Positions 10,318 to 21,824 of a stretch of DNA of 64,000 nt are shown here, one piece after another (positions within the stretch are counted from its first letter, which is position 1; every line of letters begins with the position of its first letter). The notes beneath the pieces were generated by a model. It made no database searches, was not told the DNA's origin, and saw nothing but the letters and a program-made list of their open reading frames with translations. This DNA is from Viola odorata (taxonomy: Eukaryota; Streptophyta; Magnoliopsida; Malpighiales; Violaceae), in the NCBI GenBank assembly GCA_963691705.1, contig OY829540.1, positions 940,001-1,004,000 on the forward strand, written 5' to 3'. The translations under genes were made by a program, and so were the position numbers.

Positions 10318-12596
10318 TCATAAATATATTGACAGTGATGTGATCCCCGCTACCGGGATTGGTACCCCGTCAATTCCAACGATTGGTCTTTTGCAAGGCG
10401 CCAGCTCGCCATCAGGACGTTTCATCAGATTATATGCTTCTAGTGAAAATAAATTTACCGCGCTCCCGTTGTCAACAAGGGTTCTTCTCACCCCGTGGCT
10501 GCCAATGACGGGTGTCACTACCAACGCGTCATTGTGCGGGAAAACAATGCCTTTTTCGTCTTCTTCTGAGAAGGACAATACCATCCTGTCTAAAGTGCTT
10601 ATTGCCTCAATTTTTACCTGCGCACTTTCTCGTTTGCGCTTTTCCCCGGGACTGGGCGTTTGTTGTTCCTCGAAGTAAGGCGTTCCTCCTGCAATGATAT
10701 TAATCATAGGCATCTGATCGTTGTGAACAATGAGAGCTTCTCTATTCAGCCCGAGGGGAACTGCGTTAGCCCCCGTTGCGCGGGAGGGTGTTTGCCTATG
10801 ATCAGTTACTACTTCAGTTGGGTTATTCCTAGCTCCTTCTCTTGTCTTGGTGGCAAATTCTCCGAGGTAGCCTTCCTCAACTAACCGTTCTATGGCCAGC
10901 TTTAGTTCTCTACACACATCGGTCGAGTGTCCTTTGACCTTGTGGAACTTGCAATATGCATTCTCTCTTCCTCTCATGACTACTCCGGATTTCACAGGAG
11001 CTGGGTAACGGATGGGCAGATTTTGCTGCTGAACTATCGCTAGGATTTCCGCCCTTGGGAGTATGAGGGAAGGAAGCTCAGGGTCATATATCCGGCCCTT
11101 TGGCGGATCTGTCTGTTTTTGAGTGGGGGACCCTCTGAGTTTCCCTTTCGAAAAATTGCCTCTCTGCCGATTAGAGGTCTTGGCGGTGTGCTCTTTCCGT
11201 TGGCTATAATCATCATTAGGTCGCGCGTCGGGGGTGCTACTATACGGAGCGTTAGGGGCCAGGTATGGGTCTGTCGGTATGTCCCGCATCCGTTCTCTAT
11301 TTTCCTCCTCTTCCATCCTCGCATAATTATGCGCTTTTAGTCTTAGCGCATCCAAGGTCAATGGTGGGTCCACCATTAATGCGTCTCTCAATTTTCCGTA
11401 ACGGCAGTTACGCTTAAGGGCTTCTACTGCGAAATCGATGGTTACCCCCGGTGTCAAGGACATTTTGAGATCAAATCGTCCTAAGAATCCATTCAATGAT
11501 TCCTGCGGTCCCCGATGGATATCGAATAGCGCAGCTGCTGACTTTCTGATAGGGATTGCGGTGCTGAACCGACTTCTGAACTTCTCTTCCAGCTGGGAGA
11601 AGCTATCAATGGATCCAGCTGGGAGTCCCTCGAACCAGAGACGTGCCACCCCTAATAGTGTCATGACAAAGATCTGGCATAGCGCTGCATCGCTACGAGT
11701 TTGGAATTGCACAAAATCTTTCACCTTATTAAGGTGAGAAATAGGGTCTTTCGTGCCATCATATGATTCGGCGGGGAGTTTCACATGTCGATGGACCCTG
11801 TGATGCCTCACACGATAACTGAACGGGTGGCTGGCATTGCCATCAGGGACTCTATGAGGGCGATGCAGGGGTGGAACTTCGACATCATATCTGGGGTTCT
11901 GAGGGTCATATTCATGATGCCGCCTAGGAGATCGGTTGCGGCTTCTCGGAGTTCGAGTTCGTCGCCCTCTGCTACTGGATCTTTCACTGTATCTAGGGGA
12001 TGGTTCTCTGAACATTTCGCCGCGCCTATCATCCCAATGCTCTCTATATTCGTCACGTCGGCGGCCTTCTTCAAGGATAGGGACTTCTCCCCTGTATTGC
12101 CCAGGGAGGTCCATAGGTCCGTGTGCAAGCTGTGAGACGTTCATGGGGGCTGATGGCAAGGGTAGAGAAAACGGAAGCCCTCTTGATTGTCGGGGCGACA
12201 ACGGTCGCTCATGGATAATAGATGGAGTGAAAACTATCTGGGAGGACATGCCAGGTCCTGAGGCATGAGGCGTAAACCCGGCAGCCAACTCTGTCAACTG
12301 ATCCAGTTGGCTTGAAGGGCCGCTATAGAGTTCGCGAAAGGGTTGTCTGCATCAGCGACCACAGATCCCCTCGCTTGGGTAGTAGAATAGCTGGTTCCCG
12401 CTATATGGGAAAAAGGGGAACAAATCTAGAATACTATTGCTTCTGTCATTTGCCCAGAGGGAGGATCTGATCCTCCCGCAGTGACTCCTTGCACTGAGGT
12501 AGAGATGTCAGAGGTAGCAAAAGTGAAAAGTCGTCGGCGAGTGTTATACGGGATGCTGGAGGTTTGGGACAGCGCGGGATCTGACTCTGAAGCCAT
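10318..12596 (-). pseudogene. E2 gag and aspartic protease (broken)
   Basis: The likely start is the ATG at 12596 (MASESDPAL...), homologous to the start of E3 gag. A TAG near 12430 and a frame problem near 12300 interrupt the first part; from 12297 to 10318 the frame is open (659 codons). It holds an Arg/Ser-rich segment, a gag core (PISHLNKVKDF, ARLWFEGLP, FRSRFSTAIP, LNGFLGRFD), a short zinc-knuckle-like CKFHKVKGHSTDVC, and the protease active site as LVDNGSAVNLF. Asn rather than Thr or Ser after the catalytic Asp is usual in plant Tat elements. The protease frame shifts at 10318. Compared with E3, this copy keeps the whole gag core. Confidence 0.8.
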
Positions 12597-12660
12597 AATC
12601 TTCCTAGCTTCGGGAAGAATGGAGCTTGGTTATTAAGGATGCTCACTTAATAGAACCAAA

Positions 12661-12679
12661 GCTCTCAATGAAAGCACCA
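12661..12679 (-). promoter_or_regulatory. E2 primer binding site
   Basis: On the minus strand, TGGTGCTTTCATTGAGAGC begins two to three bases after the LTR end. The same 19 bases occur at the same place in E3 (54969-54987). It should pair with the 3' end of a host tRNA to prime minus-strand DNA synthesis; which tRNA cannot be settled here. Confidence 0.75.
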
Positions 12680-12682
12680 ATT

Positions 12683-13236
12683 TGATAAGAATTTGTCTTC
12701 GGCCGAAGGATAGAAAGGGAAAATGCTTCTCCAGTTCAGTATCCTCGGTGGTCCGTTGTACCTGCAAGACGCCGGAGGGGGTCTCCGGCGGAAACACTCC
12801 GATGCTTAAGTTAGTATGAGTGGTGAAATTGGCAGAGCTTGGGCCAGTGAATTCTTCTTCCCTTCCTCCTTCGTGGGGGAGGTATTTATAGATGAAATAA
12901 GCATGTCTGTGCGAGTGGGATCGCTAGGGAGCAACTGGTCCCGTCAGAGGCTGCGGCTTGCCCGTGTTATGATGTACCGTCATGGCGGTAGGTATGGGGT
13001 AGTTGTTACCCCGGCAAGGTAACGGTTAGTGCGTTTCCCTTGAGGTGGGATAGCACCTCTGGTCATCTAGAAGCTCCATGCGGGGACCCCCAACGAGACG
13101 TCAGCCCTCCTGGCGTTAGTCCCGTAGAGGGGAATGACAGCCTCGACCCTACCGTAGCGGTAGGAACAGTGATTCTTTCCTTTCCATATGGGGTAAACAG
13201 ACAAAAATGCCCTTGTCGTGAGGTGGATTGTTATCA
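12683..13236 (-). repeat. E2 5' LTR (554 bp)
   Basis: The LTR starts with TGATAA (13236, minus) and ends with TTATCA (12683), a perfect 6-base inverted terminal repeat, identical in the E3 and E4 LTRs. A TATAAATA box is at 12883-12890 (minus). A GCCGGAG hairpin follows at 12771-12789. The outer end interrupts the E1 gag frame, which fixes the boundary. Confidence 0.85.
12771..12789 (-). other. Conserved LTR hairpin, E2 copy
   Basis: GCCGGAG and CTCCGGC form a 7-bp stem about 100 bases downstream of the TATA box, close to TTGCAGGTA. The same hairpin is in the LTRs of E3 and E4. Its position fits the transcribed R/U5 part of the LTR. Confidence 0.65.
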
Positions 13237-14099
13237 ATGTTGAATTTATATTGTCTGTAGAAGGCATCGGACAGGTCTCTCCACGTCCTGATCCTGACTC
13301 TATCTAGACCCATGTACCAAGTTAGGGCGTGCTTGGTTAAGCTTTCTCGGAATAGATGGATCAACAACGACTCGTTGTGGATCATCTCTACCATCTTGTT
13401 GTAGTATGCTCTGAGGTGGGTCCTTGAGCACTCTACCCTAGTATACTTTTCGAAGTCAGGGATCTTGTACTTTGGAGGTATGACGATCCCGGGGACCATG
13501 CACATATCTGCAGGACCAGTGGGATCAAATGGATCGACCCCTTCGATTGCCCTGAGTCTTTCCTCGAGAAGATTCAGTCTGTCACTTTTCGGTTTCTCGG
13601 CCCCGATGGGGTTAGAACCGAAGGGTAGCATAGGTTCTGATGAGAACTGAGGTTGTGCTGGGTTGAAAGTAAGAGGCTGAGTTCCCACAGGTCCGGAAAC
13701 TGTGCTCGGAGGAATAGGAGGGAGATACAGGTTCTCCAGGTGGGCCTGGGTCTTGCTGGGGTCCACGGCAGGGTTGATCGAAAGGTGCTGAAGCGACGGG
13801 GCGATATCTCCATCCGCCTTAACTGTAGGATTTGCAGGGGTGGGTGTAGTGAAGGGACTAACCCATTTCCATCGGCCCTCGGGGCTAGAAAGCGGCGGGA
13901 GTACTGAAGGTCCTGCGACAGCGAGCGAAGAGGGAGGTCCTCTTGTTTGAGGGGGATCAAAACCCGGTGGCAATTCGGTGACAGCTTCAACTCTTTCCTT
14001 TTCGGCCCTGGTGGCCCTTTCTGTACTGATCCTAACTTGCTCCTCTAACTCTGCGATTCTTGCCATTAGTGCTTCATCGGTCTTAGCCGGTTCAGTCAT
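13237..14099 (-). pseudogene. E1 gag, truncated by E2
   Basis: The start is taken at the ATG at 14099 (MTEPAKTDEAL), followed by a short coiled coil (MARIAELEEQV...RAEKERVEAV) and a Pro-rich region. The gag core begins near 13490 (YKIPDFEKYTR, HLRAYYNKMVEMIH, LLIHLFRESLTKHALTWYMGL, WRDLSDAFYRQYKFN). The frame breaks exactly at the E2 LTR (13236). The open frame upstream of 14099 reaches 14255 but has no gag-like residues. Confidence 0.8.
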
Positions 14100-14876
14100 T
14101 TTTCGTTTTTGAAGTCTAGTTAGGGGGAGCCCGTGCGGAGTAGCTTGCTTTTGAGGAGCTATCGTGAACCTGAAAAAAGGAAAAATACAGAAAAGAGTAA
14201 GTACAAGTGAGGATATGCAGGTGATGTGCAATCTCGAGGCCTCCACGTTGCTCATTCACTTTTCCGGCTACACTTTCACTTGATATTTTCAGGGCGGTCA
14301 GAGAGGTGAGATATACCAGCTATTGGCACGATACGAAGGAAGCCTCTATTCATTCCAACGATGTGAAGCAATCAGAGATGCTATCTGCGAAACCCAAACT
14401 AGCAGGGGTAACCAATGCCATGCTAAGAAGATCTCTTTTACACTATGCTTTCGATGATGCGAGGCCTGATGCCTGGTGAGCCCAGCCAAGGGGAGAGATG
14501 ATGATCTATGCTATGAACTTGGAGTTTTTAGATACGCCAAGAGGACAATGGCCTTGAGTGAGCAATACCCGGATTTTTCGACTGTTTGGTATGATTTTTT
14601 TGGTTTTTTTTTTTTGGTGAAACGACTGTGTTTATCTCTTTCCTTTCGTGATGGTCTTTTGAGTTGCTTTGGATGGATAATTGATATAGAAAATTTGAGG
14701 CGATTTAATAAATATCCGAAAGAGTACGACTTCATTAAAAAGTGTTTACAAAATATGGTAAACTTGCCAACTTCCTAAATTCATCAAAAATGGCTAAGAT
14801 AGATGAAATCAGGGGTCCTAGTTACATGAAAAAGAAAAAAAAAGGTTGCCGATATTCGAGCCTTCCTATGAAGGTA
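14100..14876. other. Non-coding stretch inside E1
   Basis: Between the coiled-coil segment and gag. It contains a long T tract (about 14600-14613) and AT-rich sequence. No gene, motif or clear repeat was seen. Confidence 0.5.
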
Positions 14877-15317
14877 TCAATCTTGGACGTTAGAGTCTTG
14901 CTGCCAAAGGTACTCCATCGAAGCCAACTCCCCTTTCTTCATCTCTAACTCAGCCTCTAAGGCGGTAATTCGGCTTTGCAGTGCCTGGCTTTTTCTATCT
15001 CCCACGTCTGCGCGAGTAGTCAAAACCCTTATCGTCGAATCTTTGTCTTCAATTATGGCACTAGAGGCTTCTTTCTTGTGGATTTCGCTGTTCAGACGTT
15101 CCTCGAAGTCCCTGAGGGCCACTTTCTATTTTACTACTTGTATGTGGAGAATGTCCTTACTACGCCTTTTTAACTCATTCATTTGGACCTCTAAGCCACA
15201 TTGACGAGCTTCGGCCATATCCCTTTCCTCTATCATCAGATCTCGTTCTTCTTGTGCTGATCGCATCTGTTCTACCACTTGAGCGTAAGCCATGACATCC
15301 ATTCCTTCGCTCACTTG
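14877..15317 (-). pseudogene. E1 coiled-coil protein segment
   Basis: Two overlapping minus-strand frames give a heptad-rich, charged sequence (MRSAQEERDLMIEERDMAEARQ, then FEERLNSEIHKK and LEAELEMKKGELASMEYL). A stop near 15126 separates them. It follows directly on the DUF7745-like region and was probably its C-terminal coiled coil. Confidence 0.55.
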
Positions 15318-15347
15318 AGATTCCCCTTCTTCTTCCCTCGGTCTTTA

Positions 15348-16598
15348 ATTTTCCGGGCGAGGTAAGACATTGCCATTAACTCGTCTTGACCTCCATTGTG
15401 GATATTCCGGTATTGTGGTTGTAGGGATGCCGTGTCCTTTGAGACAAAAAGGGTGGGCCCAGTCTTGGGCGTACAACTGAATGTCCTGATTTTCTCCGGT
15501 GTGTGGCACGTCTGATCTTGTCATGCCAAATGTCACGGGAATTATTTCCGTGATGCAGAACTGTCTGAGGACGAGGGCAGGGCAATAGTGAGTGCAACCC
15601 CATGCTCCGATCAAAGGAACCCAAGGTAAGTGTCCGCAGCAGACGATGGGATTGGAAGTCTGCAGCCATTTGGCGCACCAACTGAAGTCTTCTTCTGAGA
15701 GGTTTATGAATCAGTTGATCCAGACATCCTTATTTTCCATCTCCCATCTATCTATGGTCATTGCGTTGATAACCCTGAGTAGAGGGCATGACCTTATGTA
15801 GCTTGCGAAGAAAATGGTCTGATCAGGAACCTGTTTGAAGTGGCTGACCAACCACACTGTCAACAACTGGGTGCAACATGTAAGTCTCCCTTTCCCTTTT
15901 CTTCGACAAGAGTCCAATGAGCGAAAGGTCTCGGCCAAAATGGCTATTGTAGGATTGATGGCATTTGTCTCCATTTTGTAAAAGATGTTGGCTGCTGCAA
16001 AGTCGATGGCATTCCTCATTTTTTGAAAGAGGACAAATCCTACAATGGTGAAAGCTAGAATCCTTAAGCGTTTCTTTCCGTTGGACAATCGAAAGCGTGC
16101 CTCAATATCTGACCAGCACCAGAAGTAGTCACCCTCTCTGACACGAGTAGTGATTCCTAACAACTTATCGAGCCTTATTTTGACACTCGAGGAGTCGAGT
16201 CGAACATTCTGGTATATGGCCGATATAGGAGAGCTGAAGCACATCAGAGCTGAGTACTCCTCTAGCGTAGGAGTCAAGTCTACCTCTTTGTCGAAAGAGA
16301 AGCACCGATAATAGGGATCCCAGAATTTTAGGGCTGCCCGGATGCAACCCCAATCAGTCTTTACGTCAACTAGGGTCAGTAGCTTTCCATAACTACCCTC
16401 AAACTGTGTCTCCTCGTCTTCAGTCAGCTCATTTCTCAACATCCGAATCCTAGTTAAGTCGAAGTCCACGACTTCTACTTTGATCTTAGTGGTGATGTCA
16501 GGGGCGAACCCACGTTCCAACAGATCTCCTCGTGCGGCCTGATCGTCGAAACTTCGTCCCCTGAAAATATTAAATGAAAGTAGTGTAGGTGCCGACAT
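15348..16598 (-). pseudogene. E1 first gene, DUF7745-like protein (broken)
   Basis: The ATG at 16598 opens a 295-codon frame with residues typical of the plant retroelement-linked DUF7745 family: WGCIRAALKFWDPYYRCF, DLTPTLEEYSALM, ANIFYKMETNAINPTIAILAETFRSLDSCRR, LLTVWLVSHF, WEMENKDVW. A TGA at about 15711 ends it, but related sequence continues in shifted frames to about 15348 (LINLSEEDF, FCITEIIPVTFGM, HPFCLKGHG). The function is unknown. In Ogre elements an extra gene sits in this position before gag. Confidence 0.65.
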
Positions 16599-17117
16599 GT
16601 CGAATGAGCAAGATAGGTCCTATGGGACAAAAATAAAATTTTAAATGCAAAGTAACCTGCACGTGTAAGAAATCCGTAGTTCATATAACAGAAAAAATCA
16701 CGTCAATATGCCAACAAGACAAATAGAGCCACGACAAACATGTATAATCATGATGCACGTGCTGGGGCTCTGATTCCGACACCTCTAACTGGCTTGAACG
16801 GTTCCCGGATGATACCATGAAAAGGTCCCTAAAGTGTCGTCCAGTGTCCCGATTTCTTGCGAAATTGTGTAACCTTTCGACTGGCTTTAGGGGTTCATCC
16901 GAGTTGGGATTGGTGAACACTACCCAGGACATGTGTCCTAGGGCGTCACTACTACCCTCCTATTTTGGTAATTGTCCCCTGGGTGTAGGGCGCTATGAAA
17001 TGCATATGACAATTGATAAAGCAAATAAATGAACAGACCAGCAATTGATCAAAGCAAATAAATAAATAAACAAACAAAACACCTCTCTAAAAAGATAAAA
17101 CCGGCTCCGACCCTAAA
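16599..17117. other. E1 leader between primer site and first gene
   Basis: Untranslated leader, minus strand. It includes a run of AAATAAATAAATAAACAAAC near 17040-17085. No coding signal was seen. Confidence 0.5.
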
Positions 17118-17136
17118 GTCCCCAGTGAAGTCGCCA
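17118..17136 (-). promoter_or_regulatory. E1 primer binding site
   Basis: On the minus strand, TGGCGACTTCACTGGGGAC starts three bases after the LTR end. This is the known Ogre-type primer site, complementary to a tRNA-Arg 3' end in the elements where it was described. Confidence 0.8.
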
Positions 17137-18043
17137 AACTGTCGCGCCCCACGAAAAAGTAATTCGCGAGTGTGCAACGAAATTTGGGACCTTCAGATGC
17201 TCGGCGTAAAAGGACGCCTAGCAGCATGCAATGAAGTCGCCACCCTAATTTGGTTGCTAGGTTTAGGGAACCTTAATCGTCATGGCATAAGAAATATAAT
17301 AAGTAAAAAACTAAAGGCACAAAAAAGGGGTTTGGACCCCAAACAAAGGTTCGGGGTCGTATTATGGTCTCGGGAAGGTGTTAGGCACCCGAGTCACATC
17401 CGAAAATGGTTACCGGTTGATGAGAGAGGTGTTTAAAAAGGTGTTTGATAAAATGCGTTTTGAAAAAGGGGACCCTCAGAGGAATTGTCACTTTAGTCTT
17501 TTCTATGATCGTGACCGTTCAGGGATAATTAAAAAATCTTTCTGACGGGGTTACCGTTTATCGAGATTGATTGATTATTCCTGACCGCAACGTGATGGGA
17601 CTGAATTTTCCATAAGACTGAATGAGCGCCCTCTTATTTCATCATCGGGCCATGCATGATTAAATTAATTACTACGTGATCCTAACATGGATTGCTAACA
17701 GAGTACAAATTTAAATGATAGATTTTTGAAGTGGAAAACTGATGTGGGATCGAAAGTCCCCATGTACATGCAGTCAATACAAGCGAGAATTTAAAATCAT
17801 ATGAACATGGCATTTTAAGCAAGTCTTTAAACACGTTGTTCATGTGAGTTGATTTTAGTTCTAGCAATTCTATATATCATGCGTACGATTGATATTTACG
17901 AAAAGCGTTGAATAAATAAAAAGGAATTGAAAGGCGTACTTTCGAGCGAAGCTTGAACTTAAAACCTACAAAGTAAGAGTGTTAGCGATAGCTTGAGAAA
18001 TAAATAGGCAATTTTATGAGTGCAAAAATTTAAATGACAATTG

Positions 18044-18380
18044 ACTGTATGCGAGAAATGATGGATTTAACGCATACGAGAATTAAATGTTGAGCTGATT
18101 GCATGCGAGAAATGCTGGATTTAACGCATACGAAAAGTAAATGCTGAGTTGATTGCGTGCGAAAAATGATAGATTTAACGGATATGAAAATTAAATGCTG
18201 AGTTGATGGTATGCGAGAAATGATGGATTTAACGCATACGAAAATTAAATGCTGAGTTGGTTGCATGCGAAAAATGATGGATTTAACGCATACGAAGATT
18301 AAATGCTGAGTTGGTTGCATGCGAAAAATGATGGATTTAACGCATACGAAAATTAAATGTTGTTTTGATAAGTGCAGAAA
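18044..18380. repeat. 54-bp tandem repeat in E1 LTR
   Basis: Five full units start at 18065, 18119, 18173, 18227 and 18281, with partial units on both sides. Each has ATTTAACGCATACGA, AAATGCTGAGTTG and GCATGCGA. The unit is 54 bases, exactly 18 codons, so it makes an open frame of repeated 18-residue blocks on the minus strand. I do not regard that frame as a gene. Confidence 0.9.
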
Positions 18381-18599
18381 TATTAAATGTAGTTGACGAT
18401 TTATAGGGAATTAAAATGGTTGACGGCTTGCAGAAAATAAAACAGGTTGATAATGCAGAAAATAAAACAGTTGATGTTGCGGAAGAATTTCCAGCAGTTT
18501 GCGAGAAATTAAAGCAGTTGATGTTGCGGAAAATAAAACAATTGGTATTTGCAGAAATAAACAGTTGATATTTGCGGAAGAATTTCCAGCAGTTTGCGA

Positions 18600-19075
18600 A
18601 AAATTAAAGCGGTTGATATTTACGAGAATTAAAATACGACCGACCATGTAGGCGGTAAAATGAATAACTGAATTTAAATTGCCGAAAGTAAATTGCGGAA
18701 AATTTAAAGTGCGGAAGAGTAAAGTGCGGAAAAGTAAAGTGCGGAAAATTAAACAGTTAATAATTTGCGGAAGGATTTCCAGCAATATGATAAGTGCGAA
18801 AATTTAAAGCAGTTGGATATTTACGAAAATTAAAATACGACCGACCATGTAGGCGGTAAAATGAATAACTGAATTTAAATTGCCGAAAGTAAATTGCGGA
18901 ATTTTAAAGTGCAGATAATTAAACAGTTGATAATTTGCGAAAGGATTTCCAGCAGTTTGCGAAAAATTAAAGCAGTTGAATATTTACGAAAATTAAAAGC
19001 AGTTGATAATTTGCGAAAAGTTAAATGGCAACCGACCATATAGGCGGTAAGTTAAATGACTGAAATTAAATTGCT
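18600..19075. repeat. About 200-bp repeat in E1 LTR
   Basis: ACCGACCATGTAGGCGG occurs at 18639 and 18840 (201 bases apart), and a diverged copy is at 19031 (191 apart). Each is followed by TAAAATGAATAACTGAA-like sequence and preceded by AAATTAAAGC(A/G)GTTG. Short GCGGAAAATTAAA motifs fill the gaps. Confidence 0.8.
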
Positions 19076-21062
19076 AAATATAAATGACTGAAGTTAAATA
19101 ACATAAAAATAAATGTCACGACAAGAAATAAGCAATTCCGGTATATAAACAAAACAATTCAATAAACAAGTTGATGCAAGAATAAGCATACGAAAAATAT
19201 GAACATGGAAACGACGCATATGAGAAATTAAGCATGTAAGCATTTGAGGATTTAAACAAAAGCATGTAAGAATTTGAAAGCATACGAGAAATTAAAAGCA
19301 TAGGAATGTTCAACCAAATAGCATGTGAGAAAGTAAATAAATAAAGAAAGCATACGAATATTTAAAAAAATGAACTAAACAATCCATGTATACAATGTAG
19401 GAAAAATAAACCTGTATCATGAAGAATAATTATACGAAGCATGCGAGCCTTTTTACGCGAAAAAAATAACGAACCAAAGATTCGAAAAATATAAATGGGT
19501 TGGGCCCAGCTTAAAATTTGGAGAAATGGGCCAGGAACAATTCCTGGCCCAAGAAAATTAATTTTAACGGTGATGGGCCAAGCCTATCACCTTTCTTCTA
19601 TTTTTTGCGCGAAGGCCATTTGGCCCAAATCAATCATCTTCAACCTCACATCGCTGGCGCCACTGCCGGCTACGGAGGTGACGAACCAGGCGTCCGATTC
19701 GCCTGGTTCTTGGCCCGAAAGAAACCTCTCCCTTCCAACAATGCAAACATACGATCACAGTAAGATAAATCCCAACCAAACAGTGACAATTGCAACGGCA
19801 ACAATAATGTGCATTAACCCGTTTAATTAGTAAATAAATACTTCAAACGTTCGAACAGTTTAATCAATGCTAGTGTGGTGAAATTAACTTAAAACTCAAG
19901 CGATTGTAACAAATTTGAGCAATTAACTGATTATCTAAAGCAAGAACGAAAATTAAAGAAAGAAACAACAAGTGAGAGAGAGAGGAAATGCTTACAGTGC
20001 TTGCCGAGAGAGGAGGGGATCGAGCGCAAGGAATGGGGTTCAGCAGTACGTGGATTGGCAAGGAAAATGGAGAGGGGCAGTGGCCTTCTCATGTAAAATT
20101 TTCGGACCTTTTTTATGAAGGAGGGGGCCCGGTATTTATAGCCCGAAATCGCGTGGGTTGGAGGACAGGGGAGCTGCGCGTGGTGGCTAGGGGAGGCGTG
20201 ATGATGGTTGAATGGGGTAGGAGGCTATGGGCTCGAGCTAGGAAGCGATGGGAGTAGGTAATACCAGTGGTCTGCTCCGCTGCACGTCCATGCCCACTGT
20301 GCATGTGCACCATGCTAGGTAATTCAAGGGCCGTTGATTTGGTTGACTTTCCTTGGTTGACCAGATCAACAGCCATGATTAAATGGCCCTTCATCTAATT
20401 TAAATGGCCTCGAGCCGGTTCCTGCCAACAAACGTTCTGACTTTTCGAGCCGAAGGTACCGTCGCGTAGAGAAAAATACGACGGGTTTAACCGTCTACAG
20501 AGAATAATGAAAATTTTCCATTTAACGTGTTTATTTTCTCGTTCAAAAACGTGAAACGTTCGGACGGAAAAATAATGATGTTACGCCGAAAATTACACTA
20601 AACGCTATAGACAGTTGCGAACGGAAAAAAAGCTAGCAACTAGTTGATGGAAAACATTTCAAAGTCAAGCTATTGTCCGAGCGAACTTACTCGGGTCTAA
20701 TAAAAGCTCGAACGAAAATAATAATAAAATAATAAAAATACTAAAAAATGCACTAAAAAACTAAAAGTCCTAAAATTCATGTGATGACCTAAAACGAAGA
20801 AAAAACTAGCGAACGACTGCCGGATAATTAAAAATGTGATTTTTAAGGCTAAAAATAATAATGAAAATAATAATGAAAATACGTGATGAAAAATTAAAAA
20901 TGCGATTTCGAAAGCTGACGATGCTAACGATGATGCTAAAATGCAACGAAACACCTAAAAATGCTAGCGACAGTAAATCAACTGAAAATGACTGTAAATT
21001 AACTAAATAACAGAAATGCTAAAATTAATTAAAAATGGCGTCAAAATCCGGGTATCAACAAT

Positions 21063-21560
21063 GGGCATTCTATCGGCATTCCTTCGTGAGAAATTCTAGT
21101 GATACGCATCCAACAGTAAGGAAGGTAAAAAATTATTATATAGAAGGTCAATTAATATAGCACTCATTCTATCAGGCACCCCTTCGAAAATAAATTCTAT
21201 TGGCACTCCTTCGTAATAAATACTGAATGCATTCCCTCATAAGAAAACCCTGTCACAATTCCTTCGTAAAAAATTCACATCTGGAAGTCCTTCGTGAGAA
21301 ATTCTACCGGCATCCCTTCGTGAGAAAATCTATCGGCATTCCTTCGTAAAGAAACTCTGTGGGCATTCCTTCGGATGAAAACCTACCGGTATTCCTTTGA
21401 TAGGGTTAAAAGATTGGATACAACGGAAGAACTGTTGTACGGTACTCCACTTATCGGCATTCCTTCGCAAGTCCCGTTCCCGTTTGGTGATAACGGAAGG
21501 CTAACTAATGCGGTACTCCTCATCAAACGATACATGTTCGGGGTATTCCTTCGTAAGAAA
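21063..21560. repeat. About 30-bp degenerate tandem repeat in E4
   Basis: Roughly ten or more copies of a unit with GGCATTCCTTCGTAAGAAA or close variants (for example near 21077, 21205, 21289, 21315, 21340, 21362, 21460 and 21540). It lies at the place where E2 and E3 carry their own tandem repeats (after integrase, before the antisense genes), but the unit sequence is different. Confidence 0.75.
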
Positions 21561-21665
21561 ATAAACATAAAGGGAAAAACATGTAAAGATCAAAACAAAA
21601 TACCACACACAAAATCGTTCATTACGAAGAACAGGGAGAAAAACCATATTGTTATTTTAGAAAAA

Positions 21666-21682
21666 GCCATACGGCATCTACA
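21666..21682 (-). other. Conserved 17-base motif after small gene S1
   Basis: GCCATACGGCATCTACA on the plus strand. Identical copies are at 25268-25284 and 26247-26263, each on the 3' side of a small antisense gene. GCC-ATAC-GGC can fold as a small stem. A 3'-end or processing signal is a guess. Confidence 0.6.
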
Positions 21683-21824
21683 AAACATCGCAATTAAAAA
21701 GGATAGGGCGAGGAAGACCGGTTGTCGCCTCCAACACTTGGAGGACTGGGAATCCCTCTCACAACATCTGTTATAGAAGTGGCCTCAGAAGATAAAGCTT
21801 TAATCCCTTCCCAACAACATGTCA

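Larger units (their letters stand above)
842..13236 (-). mobile_element. Tat/Retand-like Ty3/gypsy element E2 with two antisense genes
   Basis: Order along the element (minus strand): 5' LTR 13236-12683, primer binding site, gag-protease, RT-RNase H-integrase ending at 6730, a tandem-repeat block (6296-6640), then two plus-strand antisense genes, B (3620-5930) and A (842-2946). The 3' LTR is not seen because E5 cuts the element at 841/842. E2 lies inside the gag of E1; the base after its LTR is 13237, and the expected target duplication is ATGTT (13237-13241). E3 at 54443 onward is a second copy of the same family in the opposite orientation. Every coding region is broken, so the copy is dead. 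Confidence 0.85.
13237..21060 (-). mobile_element. Ogre-like Ty3/gypsy element E1, left part missing
   Basis: Along the minus strand: 5' LTR 21060-17140, primer binding site, a first open region with a DUF7745-like protein (16598-15348), a coiled-coil segment, then gag from 14099, which is cut by E2 at 13236. The very long LTR, the TGGCGACTTCACTGGGG primer site and an extra gene before gag are Ogre/Tat features. The remaining gag, pol and 3' LTR must lie left of the window. E1 was inserted in E4; the expected target duplication is ATGGG (21061-21065). Confidence 0.8.
17140..21060 (-). repeat. E1 5' LTR (3.92 kb)
   Basis: Minus strand: begins TGTTGATACCCGGATTTTG at 21060 and ends GGGGCGCGACA at 17140, directly before the primer site. 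A TATA box (TATAAATA, 20133-20140, minus) is near 920 bases from the start. Two internal tandem arrays (18044-18380 and 18600-19075) occupy part of the downstream half. The length is in the range of Ogre LTRs. Confidence 0.85.

Noticed and set aside
11438..12268. Plus-strand open frames opposite E2 gag
   Set aside because: They are complements of the gag coding sequence and have no equivalent in the E3 copy.
18030..18320. Minus-strand open frame with repeated 18-residue blocks
   Set aside because: It is a product of the 54-base tandem repeat in the E1 LTR (54 is a multiple of 3); no start context, no relatives.
18044..18380. Regularly spaced repeats resembling a CRISPR array
   Set aside because: Units are contiguous with no unique spacers, and the DNA is from a plant.
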